Shown here: in pieces, positions 22,610 to 30,628 of the stretch
Layout of the letters: each line of letters begins with the position of its first letter
How positions within the stretch are numbered: position 1 is the stretch's first letter
Source of the DNA: a virus
Virus record (IMG/VR): IMGVR_UViG_3300009339_000004
Span: 1-37,578 of that record
Length of the DNA stretch: 37,578 bases
Strand: one strand, 5' to 3'
Made by a program: the position numbers and the translations under genes
The notes under the pieces: model-generated
Seen by the model: the letters and a program-made list of their open reading frames with translations, nothing else
Database searches by the model: none
Told to the model about the DNA's origin: nothing

Positions 22610-22729
22610 ATGGAAACACTAGACAAATTTGTAACAAGCGAATTAGGAGAAGCATTTATATTTTTATCTCCTGCGTTAGCTTTTATTTTAATAGTATTAA
22701 TCTTCTACATAGTAGAAACAAAATTGTAA
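22610..22729 (+). CDS. Small single-TM protein
   Basis: 39 aa with one membrane helix (AFIFLSPALAFILIVLIFYI) and short charged ends. Starts 2 nt after the previous stop. Could be a superinfection-exclusion or membrane-targeted early peptide; no direct evidence. Confidence 0.45.
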   Translation: METLDKFVTSELGEAFIFLSPALAFILIVLIFYIVETKL

Positions 22730-22733
22730 AAAT

Positions 22734-22874
22734 ATGATGACTAAAAAAGAACAGATTAAGGAATTAAAAAAGCAAATAGAAGACTTAAAATATAAGCTAG
22801 AATATACGAGAGAAGTAAAAAACGCTTATCGTGAATTTTGGCTAGATACTAAAAAAATGTATGAAACCAAATAA
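22734..22874 (+). CDS. Small coiled-coil protein
   Basis: 46 aa, nearly one charged helix with heptad spacing (KKEQIKELKKQIEDLKYKLE). Overlaps the next gene by 14 nt. Likely dimeric; function unknown. Confidence 0.45.
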   Translation: MMTKKEQIKELKKQIEDLKYKLEYTREVKNAYREFWLDTKKMYETK

Positions 22875-23040
22875 AAATAAAATGTTATATAATAATATTA
22901 AACTAGCACACTCTGAGTTTATTCAGGAGATGCTAGAGAAACTGAAAGACAAAGACTCTTTAAGTATTAAGATACTAGAGAAGCAAATTAACCACAATAT
23001 AAAAGAACTAAATGAACTTAGCACAGAAGATAAAAAGTAA
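22861..23040 (+). CDS. Small helical protein, unknown
   Basis: 59 aa (or 52 aa from ATG 22882), Lys/Glu-rich helices (EFIQEMLEKLKDKDSLSIKI). It overlaps the preceding frame by 14 nt and the following one by 29 nt, consistent with a compact early operon. Confidence 0.45.
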   Translation: MKPNKNKMLYNNIKLAHSEFIQEMLEKLKDKDSLSIKILEKQINHNIKELNELSTEDKK

Positions 23041-23332
23041 AGTTAGCTTTACGTTGAACTTAAAGCAGAATAACGCTAGATATATTGTAAGCGTTAAAAA
23101 CCTTTATACTGGAAAGCTACCAACGGCTAAGGCATTAACAAAGATTAACTTTGCCGACTTTGATAGCGTTGGGGGTTGGACAGATGACAAAACAAATATT
23201 TATTACTTAGATGCCAATTTGCATTTTAAGGATAAATACAAAGCTAAGACAATAGGATTAGCATTAGACCAAATAGCAATATTTGACAGCAAAGAAAAAA
23301 GAGTAATAAACCTAAAATATAAAAACAGTTAA
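23012..23332 (+). CDS. Hypothetical protein
   Basis: 106 aa, beta-rich with a basic N-terminus (NLAQKIKSKVSFTLNLKQNN, VGGWTDDKTNIYYLDANLHF). No motif recognised. It lies one nucleotide before the next ATG. Might be a small enzyme-inhibitor or structural early protein; unknown. Confidence 0.55.
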   Translation: MNLAQKIKSKVSFTLNLKQNNARYIVSVKNLYTGKLPTAKALTKINFADFDSVGGWTDDKTNIYYLDANLHFKDKYKAKTIGLALDQIAIFDSKEKRVINLKYKNS

Positions 23333-23333
23333 T

Positions 23334-23564
23334 ATGGACACACTAAAATTCGCTTCAGCATTTATGATGTTGTCGGATATGACAGCAGACAGCGACAAAG
23401 CAAAGTTACAGACAAAGCAAAGAATTGTATTTGCTACTATGAAGCATTACATACCAGATTGGCAACCTCCTAAAGATTGGGACAAATTGTCAACGGCTAC
23501 AAAGCTGGACAGATTAGATAAGATACAAGAAGCAATTAAGGAGCAACCAAAAAAAGAACAATGA
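23334..23564 (+). CDS. Hypothetical helical protein
   Basis: 76 aa, mostly helical with a proline-tryptophan turn (HYIPDWQPPKDWDKLSTATK) and a Lys/Gln-rich end. Overlaps the next start by 4 nt. Function unknown. Confidence 0.5.
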   Translation: MDTLKFASAFMMLSDMTADSDKAKLQTKQRIVFATMKHYIPDWQPPKDWDKLSTATKLDRLDKIQEAIKEQPKKEQ

Positions 23565-23761
23565 GAAATAATACATTTAATAATGCACTGCAAATATTCT
23601 TGTTAAAAGTGTTTAGCTGGATTAATATTTTATTTGCAATCGTTATGTTGGTCCTAGCAATAACCGACTTGATACAAGATGGAAATTCCTACGGCTATCA
23701 TTTATTAATCTATATAGCTCTAACACTTTCAACAAAAGTATTAAGAACAAGAATAATATAA
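23561..23761 (+). CDS. Small two-TM membrane protein
   Basis: 66 aa with two hydrophobic segments (FSWINILFAIVMLVLAITDL and YHLLIYIALTLSTKVL) and a basic C-terminus. ATGA overlap with the gene before; followed at 28 nt by a terminator that closes the operon. Role unknown, possibly superinfection exclusion. Confidence 0.5.
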   Translation: MRNNTFNNALQIFLLKVFSWINILFAIVMLVLAITDLIQDGNSYGYHLLIYIALTLSTKVLRTRII

Positions 23762-23788
23762 TTGGTTAATTTAGTTTATATTTGAATT

Positions 23789-23831
23789 GGGGCGCTTCGC
23801 TTAATCTTAGCTGTAAGCGTTCCTTTTTTTT
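23789..23831 (+). terminator. Intrinsic terminator of the second early operon
   Basis: GGGGCGCTT (23789-23797) pairs with AAGCGTTCC (23815-23823) with two G-U pairs, loop of 17 nt, followed by T8. Confidence 0.7.
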
Positions 23832-24089
23832 CTGTAAGGGTATAACATCAAAAAACTATATAAAGACCTTAGAACGAAGCTAAATGATGTTAGGAAGCTA
23901 ATAAACTCTTTCAATTTCAAACCGATAACCAAATACAGATAATTAACGCAATAACGGATTAAATTCTATTAAACATAGTATTTAACGTGATTTGCCCTTG
24001 CGTCTTATGGATTAGTCCACTTAAGGAAATTCAAAGCCTTTTAGCTAACACTATTTGTTAATTATCAGGTTAATTTGTATATTTACATT
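23832..24089. other. Gene-poor spacer with one boundary repeat
   Basis: Holds one 17-bp repeat copy (CTATTAAACATAGTATT, 23966-23982), followed by TTTAACGTGATTTGCC, which resembles TTAAACGTGATTTACC at 21977, and the promoter at 24055. An open frame at 23838-23942 has no start codon. Confidence 0.5.
24055..24085 (+). promoter_or_regulatory. Bacteroidota-type promoter
   Basis: TTG 24055-24057, 20-nt spacer, TATATTTA 24078-24085 (7 of 8). The ATG at 24090 follows within 5 nt, so the transcript would be nearly leaderless. Confidence 0.55.
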
Positions 24090-24245
24090 ATGCAAAAAGT
24101 AAGGTTAAGCACACTTGTATCTCTTTGGAGGAATCCCAATATAAGAATCCACAAAGTTTATGGACCAAAGCCAGATACTAAGGAATTTCTACGTGCTAGG
24201 AACAATAACTCAAAGGTTTGGATTGTTAAATTCAGTGGTAGATAG
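24090..24245 (+). CDS. Small basic protein, unknown
   Basis: 51 aa with many Arg/Lys/Asn (STLVSLWRNPNIRIHKVYGP, RARNNNSKVWIVKFSGR). Directly downstream of a promoter; the next frame starts on the following base. No family recognised. Confidence 0.5.
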   Translation: MQKVRLSTLVSLWRNPNIRIHKVYGPKPDTKEFLRARNNNSKVWIVKFSGR

Positions 24246-24329
24246 ATGGACTATCCCATTGTCATAATAGGTAACATTATACTTAGCATTATAATTATAA
24301 TTTATTACAGTTACTATAACAAAGAATAA
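24246..24329 (+). CDS. 27-aa membrane peptide
   Basis: 27 aa, almost entirely a membrane helix (PIVIIGNIILSIIIIIYYSY) with a short charged tail. Its ATG directly follows the previous TAG, which supports coupling. Too short for a firm call. Confidence 0.35.
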   Translation: MDYPIVIIGNIILSIIIIIYYSYYNKE

Positions 24330-24354
24330 TGCCCTCTGATTTTTCAAAGGGCAT
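24329..24354 (+). terminator. Hairpin, possible terminator without T-run
   Basis: ATGCCCT pairs with AGGGCAT around a 12-nt T-rich loop. No T tract follows, so it may be an mRNA-end stabiliser rather than a true terminator. Confidence 0.35.
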
Positions 24355-24501
24355 ATCTAAACAACTATGAATGGATTATTATTTGAGATAATAATACAAT
24401 TATGGTGAGTCTATTTGATTATCTACCAAGATATGATATTCTATGTAGATTTACAACCATTATCGGTTAAATAACTACGTTTTTAATTTTTGTTTTATTT
24501 T

Positions 24502-24535
24502 CTATTAAACACAGTAGTCTCTTAAACATAGTTAC
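24502..24535 (+). repeat. Two tandem 17-bp boundary repeats upstream of the tail operon
   Basis: CTATTAAACACAGTAGT (24502) and CTCTTAAACATAGTTAC (24519), period 17. They lie 38 nt before the tail-chaperone ATG. Confidence 0.8.
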
Positions 24536-24573
24536 TCTGCAATACAGACTTTAGCATTGTTGGTTATATACAT

Positions 24574-25293
24574 ATGAGTAAATCAATCACCCTAAACATC
24601 CCCTCTAAGCTAGAGGATATTAAACTAAAGCAATATCAAAGATATATAAAAGACATAAAAGCCATATCAGAGAAAGAAGAACCGACAAAGGAAGAAATAG
24701 ACTTTGCTAACCTAAAACTATTGGAATGTTTTTGTGGAATAACTTTAAAACAGGCATATCAATTACCACTAGCAGAGTTTTCTAGTATAATCAACCACAT
24801 AAACGACCTGTTTAACAGGAAAAATGACCTTCAGCACAGATTTACTATGACAGACCCAAGTGGAAATAAAGTAGAGTTCGGATTTATCCCAAAACTAGAC
24901 GACATATCTCTTGGGGAATTTGTTGACCTAGAAAAATATATTGGAGATTGGCAACAGATGCACAAAGCTATGGCAATTCTATACAGACCAGTAACCCATC
25001 AAAAGAATGAATTTTATCTAATAGAGGATTATCAGGGCAGTGACAAGTATTCAGATGTGATGCTTGATGCTCCTGTTCAGGTTGCTCTTGGTTCAACGGT
25101 TTTTTTTTACACTTTAGGAAGCGACTTATCAGCACATTTGATAAACTCTTTACAGGAGAATCTGAAGGAGGATTTAGCATTTCAGCAAACTTTGGAGCAA
25201 AGTGGGGTTGGTATCAATCAGTATATGCACTCGCTAAAGGAGATGTCAGAAAACTTGAAGAAGTTACAAAACTCCCCATTTTTCAATGCTTAA
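24574..25293 (+). CDS. Tail assembly chaperone, short (zero-frame) product
   Basis: 239 aa. The N-terminal NIPSKLEDIKLKQYQRYIKD, then LLECFCGITLKQAYQLPLAE, FGFIPKLDDISLGEFVDLEK and IGDWQQMHKAMAILYRP form a pattern I know from Bacteroidota-phage tail chaperones. Such proteins bind the tape measure during tail assembly and are made in two sizes by frameshifting, as lambda gpG/gpGT. The gene begins the tail operon ahead of neck and tape-measure genes. The 1-kb-scale spacing and a C-terminal frame without start codon (next entry) support the role. Confidence 0.65.
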   Translation: MSKSITLNIPSKLEDIKLKQYQRYIKDIKAISEKEEPTKEEIDFANLKLLECFCGITLKQAYQLPLAEFSSIINHINDLFNRKNDLQHRFTMTDPSGNKVEFGFIPKLDDISLGEFVDLEKYIGDWQQMHKAMAILYRPVTHQKNEFYLIEDYQGSDKYSDVMLDAPVQVALGSTVFFYTLGSDLSAHLINSLQENLKEDLAFQQTLEQSGVGINQYMHSLKEMSENLKKLQNSPFFNA

Positions 25294-25361
25294 CCTGGTT
25301 AGAATTTGAAACAGAAAAGAATGAATTAGAATCTAAAATGATAAAGCAAAACTTAAAATGA
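25068..25361 (+). CDS. Tail assembly chaperone extension reached by -1 frameshift
   Basis: In the -1 frame relative to the chaperone gene, an open frame from 25068 to TGA 25359-25361 encodes NFGAKWGWYQSVYALAKGDV, TKLPIFQCLTWLEFETEKNE and a charged end. The WGWYQS...LAKGD...LP...CL..L.FE pattern is that of the extension domain in related phages. There is no ATG, GTG or TTG in this frame before the conserved part, so it can only be made by a shift from 24574. Stop overlaps the next ATG (ATGA). Confidence 0.6.
   Translation, partial: CSCSGCSWFNGFFLHFRKRLISTFDKLFTGESEGGFSISANFGAKWGWYQSVYALAKGDVRKLEEVTKLPIFQCLTWLEFETEKNELESKMIKQNLK
25100..25108 (+). other. Candidate -1 ribosomal slippery run
   Basis: Nine T in the coding strand; in frame it reads GTT TTT TTT TAC, giving a T TTT TTT heptamer of X XXY YYZ form. 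Slippage here would continue LHFRKRLISTFDKLF into the conserved extension. Other sites up to about 25190 are not excluded. Confidence 0.45.
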
Positions 25362-25819
25362 GACAAGTTTATACAATATTAGACAAATTAAAAGATATAT
25401 TAAGGGCAAACGGAATATCCAAAACAGTTACCTTTGGAGATATTTTACAAGTGGACCTTAACAAGACCACTATATATCCCCTTGCCCATATAATATTTGG
25501 CAATGTTACCTTTGATGATAGGATAATGAGTGCAAGTATTCAAGTATTATGTTTAGATATAGTAGATGCAACTAAAGAAAAGCAAACCGAAGATGAATTT
25601 TACGGTAATTCAAATCTACAAGATATTCTAAACACCCAACTTCAAGTCGTAAATGATTTGCAACAAGAGTTGAGAAGAGGAGATGCTTTTTCTGATAATT
25701 TTCAGGTTACTACAACAGTATCAGCAGAACCTTTCTTTGATAACTTTGAGAACGAACTTGCAGGTTGGGGTATGACAGTGAACATTCAAGTTCCTACCAA
25801 TGAGCTAAGTCTATGTTAA
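25358..25819 (+). CDS. Tail terminator / neck-type protein
   Basis: 153 aa, no membrane segment. IYPLAHIIFGNVTFDDRIMS, VLCLDIVDATKEKQTED and a C-terminal FENELAGWGMTVNIQVP fit a family of small tail-completion proteins in Bacteroidota phages. It overlaps both neighbours (4 and 7 nt) and stands between the chaperone and a gp10-like protein, the usual place of neck components. Named from pattern and context. Confidence 0.55.
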   Translation: MRQVYTILDKLKDILRANGISKTVTFGDILQVDLNKTTIYPLAHIIFGNVTFDDRIMSASIQVLCLDIVDATKEKQTEDEFYGNSNLQDILNTQLQVVNDLQQELRRGDAFSDNFQVTTTVSAEPFFDNFENELAGWGMTVNIQVPTNELSLC

Positions 25820-26334
25820 AAAACAATACGGTAGAAAGATTAAACAAATTAGGTTTTCTTCTTGTTGAAAGAGTAAAAAGACAGCTAAAGATAGAGAAAC
25901 TTTATGCTACTGGTAAGTTTTATGATAGTCTCTCCCACAGAGTAGAGCAAACAGAAGAAAGTCTTTCTTTAATTGTAAGTTCAAGTGAAAATTACGCAAA
26001 ATACATTATAGACGGAAGACCACCAGGAAAAAGACCACCATATAGCAAAATAGCAGAATGGGCGAGAGCAAAAAAAATACAACCAAGAGAATTTTCCACT
26101 AATAAAAGCTCAAAATTTGGCAGCATAGAAAGATTTGACTCTATGGTTTACAATATACAAAAAGCTATAGGAGAAAAGGGAACTATAAAGAGATTTGCAT
26201 ATGGAGGCAGTAAGTTTCTGGATTTCGCATTAAACTCAGAAGCGATAAGCAAAATAACAAAAGAAATAAGTGAAGGTTATTTAAAAGACCTTAATAACGA
26301 ATTAGGCAAGAATGTCAACAAAAAAACTAAATAG
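25813..26334 (+). CDS. HK97 gp10-like head-tail completion protein
   Basis: 173 aa. A helical N-terminus (RLNKLGFLLVERVKRQLKIE), YATGKFYDSLSHRVEQ, YAKYIIDGRPPGKRPPYSKI and AEWARAKKIQPRE match the HK97-gp10/tail-completion pattern (GR..GK.PP...I..WA). Such proteins join the head to the tail tube. Overlaps the previous gene by 7 nt and the next by 23 nt. Good context support. Confidence 0.6.
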   Translation: MLKNNTVERLNKLGFLLVERVKRQLKIEKLYATGKFYDSLSHRVEQTEESLSLIVSSSENYAKYIIDGRPPGKRPPYSKIAEWARAKKIQPREFSTNKSSKFGSIERFDSMVYNIQKAIGEKGTIKRFAYGGSKFLDFALNSEAISKITKEISEGYLKDLNNELGKNVNKKTK

Positions 26335-29300
26335 TAGAAGTCCATATTACGTAGTAGCTTCAGGTGCAGACGGAAGCGTAATAGAAAACGCATCAATATC
26401 AATAAGTGGTCCTAATATAGGAACAACAAATTCAAACATAACGCTATCTGTTGTCGCAAACAATTTTACGCCTACTGAATATTTATGGACTGGAGGTGCT
26501 TTAGCTGGTAATACCACAAAAGAACCAGAGTTTACAGAAACTTCAGATGGAGATGTTACCTATGGAGTTACTGCAACAGATTCAGCAGGTAATACTTATC
26601 CTGCCGAAATAACAGTTTCCTGGTCATCTAATGCTCAATATACAGCAACCCTTACAGTAGCCAATAACATCGTTGGTCCTGCTGCTGGATATACAATAGG
26701 TGGTGACTTAAATAATGCAGTTAAAACAGGAGAAACAACAGACGGCTACAGTTTTACAACAACACTTGCCTTAAACACAGGATATACAGCAGATGTCGCA
26801 TTAGCCATAAGCCCATCTCAACCAGTAACAGGAACATTTGCAACCTCTAATGTGACTGAAACAACAACACTATCAGGAACCGTATCATTAAACGCAGAAT
26901 ACTACTTAGCAAAATCTACAAGTAATGTTTATGAAGGAGATACTTTTACTATTTTCTTAAACACGGTGGGTGTTCCAGACAATACAAGTGTGCCTTTTAC
27001 AATAACAGGGGTTTCAACAGCAGATTTACAAAGAGGAAGCCTAACTGGTTCATTTACAGTAATGAGCAATACGGCAGAACAAACATTCCAACCTATAGAA
27101 GACTTAACTTCTGAGGCAGATGAAACTTTTACCTTAACTCTTGATAATATTACTCAAGGAGGAAGTCCAGTAAACGTGGCTGTTGTTATAAGTGACGACA
27201 ATAGAAATCAGGCTTCTACAACTAAAGTCAGTCAATCCAGCTACAGCACTAATGAGGGTGCTTGTGCAGCAACAGCTACTGATGACGTTTATTATGGTCT
27301 TGCATCAGGTCAAGAGTTAGGGACTGGAGTTGTGCTTTATAAAGACTCAATATTAAGCCAACCATACACATCCTCTGGTCAGTATTACAAAATAGGAACA
27401 TCAGGAAATTATTATTGTGTTATAGGAGCAAGAAATCCTGGAGAGATAACAGATTATGCAGAATGTCCTGTCATAGATGATGAAGAAGAAGTTGGTGGAG
27501 GAACGGCAGATGTAACAAGCTCAATTTCTATATCATCTACAAGTTCAAGCACTATAGGTTCTGGTGGAGAAGACCCTTGTGATTTACAGGCTGATACTAT
27601 TGTGTATTTTACAGGAACCATAGGTAACGGAACACAATTATTTGCAAATCAAGACAGAACATCTCCCTTTGGAGGTGATGGGTTGTGGTACAGATTATTA
27701 ATACCAAATCCAGATGGTGATTTAATATCTTGGTATGCAAAAATATTAGCTAGTCCATCAGGAGAAATTAACCATTTAACTCAATGTGAATATGACCCAA
27801 CTGGTGAAGAAGTTGAGACAGGACCTGTATTACCTGCAACAGTAACCGTATCTGCCAGTAGCGAAGATGGTGTTGGTATTCACGCTGCATTTACCTCTCA
27901 AAAAGTAATAATAACTGCATCAATTTCAAATATAAGCAATCCAACTTATAAGTGGTATAAAGGCACGTCTTCAAGTGGAGGAACGGCTGCCCTAAGTGAG
28001 ATTAGTGGAGAAACTTCAGAGGAGCTTAAAATAAACTATGGTGGAGAAGCACAAACTGTAGCTGGAAGTGTTTACTATAACTGTAAAGCGACCTCTGGAG
28101 CAACAAGCACAGAAGACGACACTAATTATTTAATAGCTTGGGACTCAAGAGCAACCTATAAAACTACAAATGCTAAATTTTATACAAGTTCATCAGCGAA
28201 CATAACAGCTTGTACAAGTCCAACCTCTACTTATGATATATTTCCTGACAGAGCTGGAACTACAGCCTTTTGTACTGCAACTAAATTTTACACTGATGCA
28301 GCAGCAACCACAGTTGCTCCAGTTGGAACATACTCAGATGGAACTAATTTTAGATATGTAACGACAAATGGAGTTGCAGAAGGGTGTGTTACTTATGGAT
28401 GTGCAGGACCACCTGGAGTTCAACCAACAACAGGGACAATACAAAAATTATTAGTAAGAAGATGTGATGATTCAACTAAAACTGAATATTTCTTATTGGA
28501 TGGTATTATATATGATAACCCAACTTCATACATCTTAGACGTTAAAGATATAGGTCAAAGTGGAGGTCAAGGTTGTTATCAACTTATACACGAATATGCT
28601 AAGACAGACACTCTTCCAGCAGGTTATCTTACTCTTGAATCTTCAGATTTAGTAAGAACCCAACCATATACAGCTTGTGATGAGTGTGTTGGAGATTTTA
28701 CTATTGAGGAACCTGCTGAACCGACAATAACTTATTATTATGCTAGGTTTATTGATTGTGGAGGAGCAGGAGGGGTTATAACGGCAGTTCGTTCTACAGG
28801 TCCAATATCCACAGCACTGGTTATTAAATCAAGTGGTGTTTGTAAAGAATATTTAGATGATGTGCAAATTACAGATGCTCCTGATATTTCAACATTTACA
28901 AGTTTCTTTGGGTGTGCTGCTTGTGAAGCGACAATAACTCCAGTTACACCCCCATCAATAGCTTCTTTTTATACATATGGAGATTGTGCTACAGATGGAG
29001 GAGATATATTAAAAGTTTATGGTAGTTTAACAAGTTTAGGAAGTAATTATCCAGCAGTAATACTTGATAATGGAATTTGTATGGTTTATAAATCAAGTGC
29101 TGGTTCAGCTTCAAGTATAAATATAGAAAACCTAATACACTATCTTGATTGTGATGCTTGTGATGAAGCAATAAATCCTACGCCAGGACCTGCTCCAGAC
29201 CCCACTCCTACTATAACTAAAATTATAGTATCAAGTGCTACAGAGTCAACATCAGTATTGGCTTGTTCTAATATATCAGTGTTTGATGTTAAGGTTGCTT

Positions 29301-29461
29301 ATACTGGGACATTACAAGATGGAGCTTATTTATATACTAACGATACCCTTACATCTTTATATACACCTACAGCCAACACTTTTATTAAATCTAATACAGG
29401 TGCTACATTTAGAGTAGGGGTAAATAATCCTGGAGAAGTCACAAGTTTTTCTGTTTGTTAA
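26312..29461 (+). CDS. Large modular Cys-rich tail or fibre protein with Calx-beta domain
   Basis: 1049 aa. In order: an Ig/PKD-like region (about 25-110), a Calx-beta-like domain (about 200-296: NVYEGDTFTIFLNTVG ... DETFTLTLDNITQGG ... VVISDD), then a repeated module of about 65-75 aa at 313-386, 420-493 and 985-1049 ending in NPGEIT.(F/Y)..C. There are also three Cys-rich units closing in CxxC (789-792, 868-871, 947-950). This is a modular adhesin-like virion protein, likely a tail spike, fibre or tube decoration. It starts inside the gp10-like gene. Two degenerate 17-bp repeat copies lie in its code (26885, 26954). Role inferred. Confidence 0.6.
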   Translation: MSTKKLNSRSPYYVVASGADGSVIENASISISGPNIGTTNSNITLSVVANNFTPTEYLWTGGALAGNTTKEPEFTETSDGDVTYGVTATDSAGNTYPAEITVSWSSNAQYTATLTVANNIVGPAAGYTIGGDLNNAVKTGETTDGYSFTTTLALNTGYTADVALAISPSQPVTGTFATSNVTETTTLSGTVSLNAEYYLAKSTSNVYEGDTFTIFLNTVGVPDNTSVPFTITGVSTADLQRGSLTGSFTVMSNTAEQTFQPIEDLTSEADETFTLTLDNITQGGSPVNVAVVISDDNRNQASTTKVSQSSYSTNEGACAATATDDVYYGLASGQELGTGVVLYKDSILSQPYTSSGQYYKIGTSGNYYCVIGARNPGEITDYAECPVIDDEEEVGGGTADVTSSISISSTSSSTIGSGGEDPCDLQADTIVYFTGTIGNGTQLFANQDRTSPFGGDGLWYRLLIPNPDGDLISWYAKILASPSGEINHLTQCEYDPTGEEVETGPVLPATVTVSASSEDGVGIHAAFTSQKVIITASISNISNPTYKWYKGTSSSGGTAALSEISGETSEELKINYGGEAQTVAGSVYYNCKATSGATSTEDDTNYLIAWDSRATYKTTNAKFYTSSSANITACTSPTSTYDIFPDRAGTTAFCTATKFYTDAAATTVAPVGTYSDGTNFRYVTTNGVAEGCVTYGCAGPPGVQPTTGTIQKLLVRRCDDSTKTEYFLLDGIIYDNPTSYILDVKDIGQSGGQGCYQLIHEYAKTDTLPAGYLTLESSDLVRTQPYTACDECVGDFTIEEPAEPTITYYYARFIDCGGAGGVITAVRSTGPISTALVIKSSGVCKEYLDDVQITDAPDISTFTSFFGCAACEATITPVTPPSIASFYTYGDCATDGGDILKVYGSLTSLGSNYPAVILDNGICMVYKSSAGSASSINIENLIHYLDCDACDEAINPTPGPAPDPTPTITKIIVSSATESTSVLACSNISVFDVKVAYTGTLQDGAYLYTNDTLTSLYTPTANTFIKSNTGATFRVGVNNPGEVTSFSVC

Positions 29462-29468
29462 AACCGTA

Positions 29469-29485
29469 TCATTAAACATAGTCCC
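29469..29485 (+). repeat. Single 17-bp boundary repeat
   Basis: TCATTAAACATAGTCCC, 8 nt after the stop of the 1049-aa gene. The 72-bp gap to the next ATG also has a T8 run (29504-29511) without a clear stem. Confidence 0.75.
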
Positions 29486-29533
29486 CCTGTAATACTATAT
29501 TGTTTTTTTTAGTTATATATAAAAAGAATTAAT

Positions 29534-30628
29534 ATGGCTGTATTAAAAAGCTCTACATTAACATTATATTGCTGGACTGGAAAATGGGAGAGTGAACCCT
29601 CAACGCAGCAGTATAGAATAGAAAAAACAAACCCAGATTCAAACAATACAATTAGATTTGAAATATCTGAACTTGTGCAAGACTATATTGATGTCGTATT
29701 TAATAATGACTATACAGTATCTTCAAGTGGTCTGTCTAACATAAAATCAACTTGCTGGTGGAGATATGATAAACAAAACGCATATAGCGATGCTACAGCA
29801 GACACCATTGACACTTCTTATGGCGTTGGAACTAAAGGATATACTTATTTTGAAGATGGGGTAAATTCGGAGAGTTCATTATCTAAACTTATAAGTAATG
29901 ATTACGTTTATTTACCTGAAGGAGAAACAGTTAGGGTTCCAGTGTACAAAGGACCCAGTGGGGTTACTGTGGTTAGGTTTTATAGTAAAGACTCTTCAGG
30001 AAATGAGTTTATAGCCGAGTCAGATAATACACAACCTTTTACCAACGCACCTCAAGGAACAGAAGATTGTAATAGATTTATACAATACCCATCAAGTGGT
30101 CTTGTTGTAAGTAAAATAGAAATTGTATCTACAAACACTTCTGCTTCAACATACTCAGCAACAACAGGGGAAGCTGTAGAAACAATATATCCTATTTATT
30201 TCGATTGTTCTAAATATTCTAATTATAAAATATCATTTATAAATAAGTTTGGTGCTATACAAGATTTGTGGTTTAACAGAAAAAGAACAGATGCTTTAAA
30301 TGTTAAAAGAGAAAGTTTTAATACAGGAACAGTTTACTCTTCAACATCATCAGTTAGCTACAACACTTACGACCCAACAATGAGAGTTCAGGATGTTACA
30401 AGCAAAAAATCAATTACATTAAACACAGGATTCTTAAAAGAAGAATACAACGAGACTATCAGACAATTAATGCAATCAGAAGATATATGGATTACAGAAG
30501 CAACCACTACTTTACCTGTAACGGTGACAGATTCTAATTTTACATATAAAACTCATCTAAACGACAAACTTGTAAACTATACTGTTAAGTTTGATTATGC
30601 TTTTGACGGTATTAATTCAGTTAGATAA
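29534..30628 (+). CDS. Minor tail protein
   Basis: 364 aa. TLTLYCWTGKWESEPSTQQY, FEISELVQDYIDVVFN and a C-terminal TYKTHLNDKLVNYTVKFDYA suggest a beta-rich tail protein; the layout is familiar from flavobacterial siphophages just upstream of a large tail-tip protein. No enzyme motif. Its stop shares a base with the next ATG. Likely part of the distal tail or baseplate. Confidence 0.55.
   Translation: MAVLKSSTLTLYCWTGKWESEPSTQQYRIEKTNPDSNNTIRFEISELVQDYIDVVFNNDYTVSSSGLSNIKSTCWWRYDKQNAYSDATADTIDTSYGVGTKGYTYFEDGVNSESSLSKLISNDYVYLPEGETVRVPVYKGPSGVTVVRFYSKDSSGNEFIAESDNTQPFTNAPQGTEDCNRFIQYPSSGLVVSKIEIVSTNTSASTYSATTGEAVETIYPIYFDCSKYSNYKISFINKFGAIQDLWFNRKRTDALNVKRESFNTGTVYSSTSSVSYNTYDPTMRVQDVTSKKSITLNTGFLKEEYNETIRQLMQSEDIWITEATTTLPVTVTDSNFTYKTHLNDKLVNYTVKFDYAFDGINSVR

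Noticed and set aside
23777-23784. TATATTTG as a promoter -7 element
   Set aside because: The nearest TTG is only 12 nt upstream, and a terminator hairpin starts directly after it.
23838-23942. Coding-like frame (KKLYKDLRTKLNDVRKLINS) after the terminator
   Set aside because: It looks protein-like but has no ATG, GTG or TTG after the upstream stop; perhaps a remnant, not enough to call.
28989-29417. Leu/His/Tyr-rich frames on both strands inside the 1049-aa gene
   Set aside because: Low-complexity shadows of a real long gene.
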